A stretch of 35,705 bases of DNA from an uncultured Alphaproteobacteria bacterium (GTDB lineage Bacteria; Pseudomonadota; Alphaproteobacteria; RF32; CAG-239), in assembly GCA_910580155.1 (NCBI GenBank), contig CAJTWX010000008.1:1-35705 (forward strand), in the 5' to 3' direction. The notes beneath the pieces were generated by a model. It was not told the origin of the DNA. It saw nothing but the letters and a program-made list of their open reading frames with translations, and searched no databases. A program made the translations under genes and the position numbers. Of this stretch, positions 29,250 through 35,705 are shown piece after piece; position 1 is the stretch's first letter; each line of letters starts with the position of its first letter.

Positions 29250-30821
29250 ATGCGGCATTTTACAACACTCGGCAAAAGCGAAATATCCGGCTGGCTCTGG
29301 TCAATGGGAATAATATGTTTGTGCTATGCCGTGCTGATGTTTTCTTTCATCTGGGGAAATCACGACTGGCAGCCGGTATTAAACGATGCCGGATTAAGCG
29401 CCGGATTAGTTGAAGGGCGTTTCAGCCAATACTTACTGCTAAATCTCTTTCTCAGCGGAAAAATACTCCCTGTTTTAAACATACTTTTCGGTATTTCCTT
29501 ATATTCTTTAGCACTAGTCCTGCTCTGTACACGTTTTTTTGAATTCAGCCTGTCAACTCTGGCTGATAAACTTTTTCTGGCATCAGTGGCTTCCTTGCCT
29601 TATATCACCGAAATCATCTATTTTCACTTTATCACTTTCAGTCTGCTTGGATGGACACTGGTCATCACCCTCTCGCTGCTTACCGCCAAACACGCAGCGG
29701 AAAAAAACTATGTGCAAAATACTATCCTTAGCGCTCTGTTGCTGTTTTTGGCAGCCGGCGGCTATCCTGCTTCAGTCAGTATGTACGCCGTTGCCGTGTG
29801 CCTGTATATAATATGCCGGCCAAATATAAAAAAACTCATTCCCTTCACCGTAAGTTTTGTTGTTGCTTTAACCCCCATTCCTTTCATATACAACTGGTTA
29901 AAACATAACGGCTTGATGATTCCGCTTTATAACTCCGAAACCGAAACCATAGCAAATCTCATCCGCAAAATTCCCGAAACATTGTCCTATGCAATACAAA
30001 GTTTATACCAACCGCAACCTTTTTTTCCGCTTGGCTTCAAGATACTGATTATAATCATCCTCCTGTTGTTTATTATCTGCCTGAATAAAGTATATTTCAA
30101 ACGGCATCAGCTCTACATCAGCCTGCTCATTATTCCGGCACTCCTTTTGGCGCTCAAATTGCCTTTGTGGCTCTCCCGCCAAATTGCCGATGGTTACTAC
30201 ACCACGCGCGACCCCACCGCATTTATGATACGCGGGGATTTTTATGCTCTCCCCGTTTTGCTGCTGTTTAGCTTATTTTATCTCCAAAAATTTGGGTCAC
30301 AACAGCTGCGCAATTTCCTTTTAGCTTTATCCGCAACGCTCTTATGGTTTAATTTAAACCTGAATTTATCTTTCTGCAAAACAATGCTCCTCGGGTTCAA
30401 AGCCGAAAATCTTCTCCTCCAGCGCATAACCGGCAGAATTGAGCAACATCCGGATTATAAGCCTGATAATATATATAACATCACCCAAACCGGAGAAGTT
30501 TATTTCCGCCATAAATACTACACGCCGACAACCAACGAAAAATACGGCTTTTATACGCTGCACACTCCTTTCGGACGTTATTGGACTGGCAGTGAACACT
30601 TTAACTTTTATGCCCCGCAAAACTTTGCCGACAACGCGGTTCCCATTGCCCCTGAAGACATCACCCGCGAAATGAGTGATTTTATATTCTCCTCCACCGC
30701 CGTATGGCCCTCCGCCGGCGCTATTTATCTGGATAATAAATATTGCATTATCGCTTTAACCGCCGAAGGAAAACAACCGCTCATCCAACAATTTGATTAC
30801 TTAAACGGGCAAATACAATGA
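29250..30821 (+). CDS. GtrII-like (GT-C) membrane glycosyltransferase, paralogue 1
   Basis: 523 aa, about 10-12 membrane helices. After TM1 comes FIWGNHDW (D39), then GLVEGRFSQYLLLNLFLSGKILPVLN, YFHFITFSLLGW and GGYPASVS. The C-terminal region of about 130 residues is hydrophilic and probably periplasmic: RIEQHPDYKPDNIY and WPSAGAIYLDNKY..LTAEGKQ. The order of an acidic first-loop motif, a GR[FP] loop and PLP/ILPVLN-like helices resembles the glucosyltransferase GtrII family (Glucos_trans_II), integral membrane enzymes that take sugar from a polyprenyl carrier. Two paralogues follow. Its stop overlaps the next start (ATGA). GtrII assignment is inference from layout; the acceptor is unknown. 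Confidence 0.65.
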   Translation: MRHFTTLGKSEISGWLWSMGIICLCYAVLMFSFIWGNHDWQPVLNDAGLSAGLVEGRFSQYLLLNLFLSGKILPVLNILFGISLYSLALVLLCTRFFEFSLSTLADKLFLASVASLPYITEIIYFHFITFSLLGWTLVITLSLLTAKHAAEKNYVQNTILSALLLFLAAGGYPASVSMYAVAVCLYIICRPNIKKLIPFTVSFVVALTPIPFIYNWLKHNGLMIPLYNSETETIANLIRKIPETLSYAIQSLYQPQPFFPLGFKILIIIILLLFIICLNKVYFKRHQLYISLLIIPALLLALKLPLWLSRQIADGYYTTRDPTAFMIRGDFYALPVLLLFSLFYLQKFGSQQLRNFLLALSATLLWFNLNLNLSFCKTMLLGFKAENLLLQRITGRIEQHPDYKPDNIYNITQTGEVYFRHKYYTPTTNEKYGFYTLHTPFGRYWTGSEHFNFYAPQNFADNAVPIAPEDITREMSDFIFSSTAVWPSAGAIYLDNKYCIIALTAEGKQPLIQQFDYLNGQIQ

Positions 30822-32383
30822 AAAAACTTTTGCAACAGCTGGCTCTCTCTCCGGATAAAACTGACTTTTCCGCCCTTTTAATAAGTTTTTTAATTATTAA
30901 CTTCGCATTCTTATTTCATAGTCTGAATTTTATGTGGGGCAATCACGACGTCGCATTTATCAAAAACGAGCTTCTGCTTTCAAGCGGTTTATTTGAAGGG
31001 CGTTTTACCCAATTTATCCCCTATCGTCTGTTGGCAATGGGACAGATTCTTCCTATACTCAATAATATTATCGGCCTGACGTTTCTAACACTCGGCTTAT
31101 GGCTTCTCGCAAAATATTGGCAAATCCCCAAATCAAAACTGAATTATACCTTGTTTATCACTTTTTTTGCTACACAGCCCTATACGCTGTCGTGGATGTA
31201 TTTTGCTTTTATTACCATCAGCTGCCTGTTATGGGTATTGCTTGCCGTCTTGGGTTTATATCTCTCTGAACAGGCTTATACATCCCGACATCACAAAACA
31301 CTCTGTATCATCGCCATTGTATGTTTTTATATACCTCTGGGCGGTTACCCTCCCGTTATTAACACTTTCTTTGTCGGCTTAAGTGCTCGACTCACCATCG
31401 CCTGTTTATTTGAAAACAAGTCTTTAAAAAACTTGTGGCGCACATACAAACTAACCCTGTTTAATATCCTCATAGCCGCAATTCTGTTCAAATTAACCCT
31501 CCGGTTCATTCCGGTTGATAATGTTTATAATCTGGAAACAACGCCGCTAAAAGAATTGCCGGCAAAATTTTTCACCACACTTGCCATTGCCTTCCGCCAG
31601 TTTTTTGTTACGCTGCCGTTTATGGAACAAGGGTATAAAACCCTCTTGGCAATAATGAGCCTTTGTGCCGTAACCGGCGCATTTATAACTACGCCAAACT
31701 GGCAAAAACGCATCTGCACAACCTTGCTTCTGACCGGAACAATCTGGGCAACCGCCCTCACTACCTTCTTGGTCATCCCGCACACCGAATATGTTTCACG
31801 CATAGATTTTTATGGTTTTGCATTTCTATATGCCTTTTTTCTGGCATTACTTCTTAAATACAAAACCAATCTCAGCCATAGTCTGGCGCTTGTTTTTATG
31901 CTGCTGCTCATTCCGGCAAACATCATCAACGACTATCGCGCACAAAAAGTCTGGAAACAAGGAGCCGAAGCCGAATTTCAGATATTAAATCGCGTTGCCG
32001 AACGCATTGAAAACCACCCTGATTTTAATCCGAACCATAAATACCGTTTTTATCAGGCCGGCGACATATCTCTTCGCCCCAAATACTATCAGGGGCGTTA
32101 CGACAAAGAAGATGTTTTTCTGCTCTCTTTGCCATATCTTGCGATCTGGCAGGGCGCAAACCTTCTGGAGTTTTACTCTCCATACACATATATTGACCGC
32201 ACATCGCCGCTCTTGCCCTCTGACATCACTCCCGAAGTTTATCGCTATTTCATTCAACAAGCCCGCCCGTTCCCCCATTCTGAAGCCGTTTTTGTAAACC
32301 AAGACATCATCATCGTTATCTATAATCAGGCAGGTTTAGATGATTTTCGCGAAAAAATTCGCATACTTTATCCCCAAACCTGA
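30818..32383 (+). CDS. GtrII-like (GT-C) membrane glycosyltransferase, paralogue 2
   Basis: 521 aa, same architecture. FMWGNHDV (D44) follows TM1, then GLFEGRFTQFIPYRLLAMGQILPILNNI, YFAFITISCLLW, GGYPPVIN, and a C-terminal domain with RIENHPDFNPNHKY, LRPKYYQ and PHSEAVFVNQD. In the signature the aromatic after D is replaced by V. It overlaps paralogue 1 by 4 bases and is followed after 72 bases by the GT2 enzyme. The pairing of a polyprenyl-sugar synthase with GT-C-like transferases is the usual logic of Gtr-type glucosylation modules, although no GtrA flippase is visible. Confidence 0.65.
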   Translation: MKKLLQQLALSPDKTDFSALLISFLIINFAFLFHSLNFMWGNHDVAFIKNELLLSSGLFEGRFTQFIPYRLLAMGQILPILNNIIGLTFLTLGLWLLAKYWQIPKSKLNYTLFITFFATQPYTLSWMYFAFITISCLLWVLLAVLGLYLSEQAYTSRHHKTLCIIAIVCFYIPLGGYPPVINTFFVGLSARLTIACLFENKSLKNLWRTYKLTLFNILIAAILFKLTLRFIPVDNVYNLETTPLKELPAKFFTTLAIAFRQFFVTLPFMEQGYKTLLAIMSLCAVTGAFITTPNWQKRICTTLLLTGTIWATALTTFLVIPHTEYVSRIDFYGFAFLYAFFLALLLKYKTNLSHSLALVFMLLLIPANIINDYRAQKVWKQGAEAEFQILNRVAERIENHPDFNPNHKYRFYQAGDISLRPKYYQGRYDKEDVFLLSLPYLAIWQGANLLEFYSPYTYIDRTSPLLPSDITPEVYRYFIQQARPFPHSEAVFVNQDIIIVIYNQAGLDDFREKIRILYPQT

Positions 32384-32455
32384 AGATGTTAATAAAAAAA
32401 TTACGCTTTCTGTGCTAATACACACTAAAATAACTTGAATTTTATGGTGATACCT

Positions 32456-33400
32456 ATGAAAAAATGCGCCGAATTAGCCATAATCGTTCCCTGCTATAAC
32501 GAAGAGGAAGTCCTCGAAAACAGCATCAAAACCTTGAATAAAATTTATGATGATTTAATCAAAAACGAACTCATCGCCCCTTCAAGCAAAATCGTCTTCG
32601 TAAACGACGGATCTAAAGACCAGACGTGGCCGCTTATACAAAAAGCACATAAAAAACAGCCGCACATCAAAGGAATCTGCCTCTCGCGCAATTTCGGCCA
32701 TCAGGAAGCCCTGCTTGCCGGCTTATATAACACCACAGCAGATATTTATATCACCATAGATGCCGACCTGCAGGACGACCCCGCAGTCATTAAAAATATG
32801 GTCAAAGAATATTACAAAGGAAGCGAAGTTGTTTACGGCGTTCGCAACAAACGCGATACAGACAGCTTTTTCAAACGCAACACAGCTCTCTGGTTCTACA
32901 AAATAATGAAGATATTGGGGGTTGAGCTGGTTTCAAACCACGCTGACTTCCGGTTGCTGAGCCGTCGGGCTGTTTGCACAATGGCAGAATTTAAAGAAAA
33001 AAATCTCTTTCTGCGCGCCATTGTTCCGTTAATAGGTTTTCAGTCAGCCAACGTCTATTATGACCGCAAAAAACGCGAAGCCGGAACAACCAAATACCCC
33101 TTAAAAAAAATGATTTTATTTGCCCTCAAGGGCATCTCAAGCTTTTCAGCAGTTCCGCTGCACCTCATCACGCTTTCCGGCATAATCATTTCCATTTTAA
33201 GCTTTTTCTTAATGCTCTGGACCATCATTGCCTATTTCAACAACTCAACAATAGTCGGCTGGGCATCGCTGATGTCCGCCATCACCTTTTTCAGCGGCAT
33301 CACCATTTTGTTTATGGGTATCATCGGCGAATATATCGCAAGTATTTTCATTGAAGTCAAAAACCGCCCGACCTACATCATAGATAAAACACTGGATTAA
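32456..33400 (+). CDS. GT2 polyprenyl-phosphate glycosyltransferase, second copy (GtrB-like)
   Basis: 314 aa, read from the ATG at 32456 with GGTGA a few bases upstream (an ATG at 32444 and a TTG at 32435 are alternatives). The GT-A domain contains IIVPCYNEEEVL, VFVNDGSKDQTW, SRNFGHQEALLAGL, ITIDADLQDDP (DxD) and YGVRNKRDTDSFFKR. Two C-terminal helices (about 215-290) end in EYIASIFIEVKNRPTYII. It is a homologue of the enzyme at 20441-21415, sharing the same motifs throughout. It probably loads a sugar onto undecaprenyl phosphate for use by the three flanking GT-C-like proteins. It lies 3 bases from the next gene. Confidence 0.92.
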   Translation: MKKCAELAIIVPCYNEEEVLENSIKTLNKIYDDLIKNELIAPSSKIVFVNDGSKDQTWPLIQKAHKKQPHIKGICLSRNFGHQEALLAGLYNTTADIYITIDADLQDDPAVIKNMVKEYYKGSEVVYGVRNKRDTDSFFKRNTALWFYKIMKILGVELVSNHADFRLLSRRAVCTMAEFKEKNLFLRAIVPLIGFQSANVYYDRKKREAGTTKYPLKKMILFALKGISSFSAVPLHLITLSGIIISILSFFLMLWTIIAYFNNSTIVGWASLMSAITFFSGITILFMGIIGEYIASIFIEVKNRPTYIIDKTLD

Positions 33401-33403
33401 CCT

Positions 33404-34993
33404 ATGTCCGAATATGCTGCAGCCTCACCCCAAAAAAGAAAAAGTGATTTTTATTACAAAAATTGGCTGCTGTTATTTGCAATTTCAATATTGGTTTATA
33501 CGCCGTTTTTGTTTAATTTTATGTGGGGCAATCACGACTGGGGCTGGATAAGGGCAAACACTCCCTTGTGGAGCGGTTTGTTTGAAGGACGATTTTCACA
33601 ATTTATACTGCAAATCGCACTGTTTGATGGTAATATTCTCCCTATTTTAACCCTGCTTACCAGTCTGTTTTTCTTCACCGTCGCAACAATATTGGTGCTC
33701 AGGCTGTGGAATACGCCGCAAAAAAATTACATCTGCCTCCTGCTTGGCATAAATCTCATCACCTCACCCTATACAATATCGTGGCTGTATTTTGCTTTTA
33801 TCACATTAAGCTGCCTTGCGTGGCCATTATTCATTATCGGCGGTTACTGGCTGTTGGCACATACTTCCGCCAAAACAGCCGTTCCAGCTGCAACGCTCCT
33901 GTTTACGCTCGCCCTAGGCGGCTACCCGCCGGTCATAAACCTTATATTTGTAATTTTTTTCACGTTTGCATTAAACGACCTCTGCATAAACCATCTGCCG
34001 CTTAAAACAATCCTGCACAAAAACATCAGCACCGCAGCAGTCATATGTATATCTTTAGCCGCATTTTTACTAATTCAGCATTATCTTAAAAAATACGGTC
34101 TGCAATATAACACATATAATACCGCCAAAATCAGCTTTAACGACATTATCGCCAAAATCAAAATATTAGCACCCGCAATATCAAATCAATTCACCATTAC
34201 CACCAGCTTCATCTCTGCATTTTACAAATATGTTTGGCTTGCCGTCACTTTTGCCGCATTAGTTATTTTGCTGATAAAAACACCCCGTACTGCCGGTTCT
34301 CTCATCCTGTTTATCTGTGCTGCTGCCGGCTTGCTTGGCTCACCGCTCATTACCGCTTTTGCCGCCCAAAACACTCTTTATGTGCTCCACGAACCGCGCA
34401 TAGATTTTTTCGGCTTAGTTTATATCTACATTTACGCCGCCGTCATACTGCTCCGTTTTGCACCGCATTCCGTCAAAAATTTTACATTCCTGCTTTTACT
34501 CTTGCTCGCGTTTTATAACATTCATACCACAGCCTACGCCGCCAAGGTTTGGCAACTCGGTTTCAAAGCCGAAACCAACCTTGCCGAACACATCATCAGC
34601 CGTATAGAAAATACGCCGATTTTTAACCCGCAGCAAAAATACGCTTTCGTTCAAGGGGGAACATTAGACTTCCGCAGCCGTTATTACCTGCCGGATAACC
34701 GCAGCAAAACAGACTCATATACCCAAACCGCCCCCTATATACCGTGGCATCTTCCATCAAAAGCATACAAATTTTATTACCCTAACGACTTTTTCGCCGC
34801 TGATTTTGATATATTCTGGACCTTTGTTGACGCCGGAAAATTGCACCTGACAGCCGACCTCGAAAAATACCTTCGCAATTATGCAGAACCTTGGCCTCAC
34901 GCAAGCGCCGTTTATCTCGATCGCAACACCATCATCCTGACCCTCACGCCGGAAGGAAAACAACAAGCACATACGTGGATAAACAATCATTAA
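33404..34993 (+). CDS. GtrII-like (GT-C) membrane glycosyltransferase, paralogue 3
   Basis: 529 aa. FNFMWGNHDW (D45), GLFEGRFSQFILQIALFDGNILPILT, YFAFITLSCLAW and GGYPPVIN recur in the same order as in the other two copies. The C-terminal domain carries SRIENTPIFNPQQKY, FRSRYYLP and PWPHASAVYLDRNTIILTLTPEGK. It starts 3 bases after the GT2 gene, so it is co-translated with it. The differences among the three copies lie mostly in membrane segments, which fits different acceptors or linkages. Function is inferred from layout. Confidence 0.65.
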   Translation: MSEYAAASPQKRKSDFYYKNWLLLFAISILVYTPFLFNFMWGNHDWGWIRANTPLWSGLFEGRFSQFILQIALFDGNILPILTLLTSLFFFTVATILVLRLWNTPQKNYICLLLGINLITSPYTISWLYFAFITLSCLAWPLFIIGGYWLLAHTSAKTAVPAATLLFTLALGGYPPVINLIFVIFFTFALNDLCINHLPLKTILHKNISTAAVICISLAAFLLIQHYLKKYGLQYNTYNTAKISFNDIIAKIKILAPAISNQFTITTSFISAFYKYVWLAVTFAALVILLIKTPRTAGSLILFICAAAGLLGSPLITAFAAQNTLYVLHEPRIDFFGLVYIYIYAAVILLRFAPHSVKNFTFLLLLLLAFYNIHTTAYAAKVWQLGFKAETNLAEHIISRIENTPIFNPQQKYAFVQGGTLDFRSRYYLPDNRSKTDSYTQTAPYIPWHLPSKAYKFYYPNDFFAADFDIFWTFVDAGKLHLTADLEKYLRNYAEPWPHASAVYLDRNTIILTLTPEGKQQAHTWINNH

Positions 34994-35020
34994 AACTTAT
35001 CCCCGCCCCGCATAATTTTC

Positions 35021-35049
35021 TTGTCATTCGCCTGAACTTCCCCTACAAT
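35021..35049 (+). promoter_or_regulatory. Predicted recJ promoter
   Basis: TTGTCA (35021-35026), 17 bases, TACAAT (35044-35049). Both boxes are near consensus, 24 bases before the recJ start. Confidence 0.65.
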
Positions 35050-35072
35050 GCCCTAAAAACAAAGGAATAATG

Positions 35073-35705
35073 ATGAATCATACTGAAAACAAGAACCTTT
35101 CTATTGGCGGCAACGTTTGGAACATCGCTCAAACCGATGAACGGCAGACCGAAACACTCTGCCGCCAGCTTGGCATATCCGTTCACTTGGCAAAACTGTT
35201 GCTCCTGCGGGGGTTAACTACTGACAATATTCCACTGTTTCTAAACCCCAAAATTGCATCGCTGATGCCGAATCCCTCCATTCTAAAAGATATGGACAAA
35301 GCTGCCGAACGCATTGCAAACGCCATTATCAACCACCAAAAAATCGCGATTATTGGCGATTATGATGTTGACGGCGCCACTTCAACCTCGGTTATGCGCC
35401 TGTTCCTGACTTACTGCGGCATAGAAACCGCCGTACACATCCCTGAGCGGGAAGAAGGATATGGTCCGAGCCGGCTCGCCTTTCAGGAATTCACTGATTT
35501 TGGCGCCGATTTAGTCATCACCGTAGACTGCGGCACCTCTGCCTTTGAGATTCTGGATGAGGCTGCCGAAAATTTTGAGATTATTGTTCTAGACCACCAC
35601 GAAGCAGAAACCAGACTCCCCAAAGTCTACGCCGTTGTTAACCCCAAACGCCTCGACCAAAGCGATGAAAGGCCGGACTTAGGCTATATGGCTGCCGTCG
35701 GGGTT
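35073..35705 (+). CDS. recJ: Single-strand DNA exonuclease RecJ, N-terminal part (runs off the window)
   Basis: RecJ is the 5'-3' single-strand exonuclease of the DHH family, used in recombination and mismatch repair. The visible 211 codons include motif I DYDVDGATS (96-104), VTVDCG and motif III DHHE (D174, H175, H176), in the correct order. AAGGA lies 6 bases before the ATG at 35073; an ATG at 35070 immediately before it is an alternative. The C-terminal DHHA1 and OB regions lie beyond the window. Confidence 0.95.
   Translation, partial: MNHTENKNLSIGGNVWNIAQTDERQTETLCRQLGISVHLAKLLLLRGLTTDNIPLFLNPKIASLMPNPSILKDMDKAAERIANAIINHQKIAIIGDYDVDGATSTSVMRLFLTYCGIETAVHIPEREEGYGPSRLAFQEFTDFGADLVITVDCGTSAFEILDEAAENFEIIVLDHHEAETRLPKVYAVVNPKRLDQSDERPDLGYMAAVGV

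Overview
The window looks like chromosomal DNA of an AT-rich alphaproteobacterium. The best taxonomic marker is a CtrA-type cell-cycle response regulator (12705-13391). Iron superoxide dismutase, DUF2333, Nfu and MurJ proteins and a tRNA-Tyr/tRNA-Gly/tuf cluster fit the same picture. Two large autotransporters and a surface-glycan module suggest a host-associated Gram-negative cell. Uncultured gut Alphaproteobacteria are my guess at the relatives, which the sequence alone cannot confirm.

Layout. 1-403 (minus): tRNA-Tyr, tRNA-Gly and the first codons of tuf behind one promoter. 476-2115 (plus): murQ-rlmB. 2184-3349: a self-contained inverted unit with two ~260 bp arms in opposite orientation. 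Each arm holds a promoter, a structured pseudoknotted RNA and an intrinsic terminator, and each is followed by its own small ORF (a membrane protein on plus, a stand-alone RadC N-terminal-type HhH protein on minus). 3437-11457 (minus): a giant ankyrin-fronted autotransporter and a Pmp-like autotransporter with FxxN/GGA[I/L] repeats. 11688-12537 (minus): small lipoprotein and sodB. 12705-13391: ctrA. 13502-14864: REP-like repeat, long structured leader and an SPFH membrane protein. 15053-16008: greA with a leader terminator, then a small Cys-rich protein. 16098-16356: candidate structured RNA. 16427-17538: AT-rich decayed patch (broken acyltransferase, frameshifted small ORF, small membrane protein). 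17706-17796: tRNA-Ser.

17860-21415 (minus): pentapeptide-repeat protein, and a GT2 polyprenyl glycosyltransferase overlapping ampG. 21561-28210 (plus): murJ-DUF2333, nfu-Bax-like glucosaminidase-gloB overlapping in a chain, then a Cys-containing PAS histidine kinase and infA. 28259-29168 (minus): YgiW/BOF protein and DUF192 protein. 29250-34993 (plus): three paralogous multi-span GtrII-like membrane proteins plus a second GT2 enzyme. 35073-end: start of recJ.

How the genes fit together. Cell-envelope work dominates: MurQ, AmpG, MurJ and the Bax-like glucosaminidase cover peptidoglycan recycling, lipid II export and cleavage. The two GT2 enzymes and three GT-C-like proteins probably add sugars to a surface glycan from polyprenyl-phosphate donors. 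The autotransporters decorate the outer membrane.

The strongest candidate for something undescribed is the 2184-3349 unit. Paired changes between its two RNA arms support a conserved fold, and an alternative pairing with the terminator stem suggests switch-like attenuation. The three WGNHD-signature membrane proteins are a second candidate.
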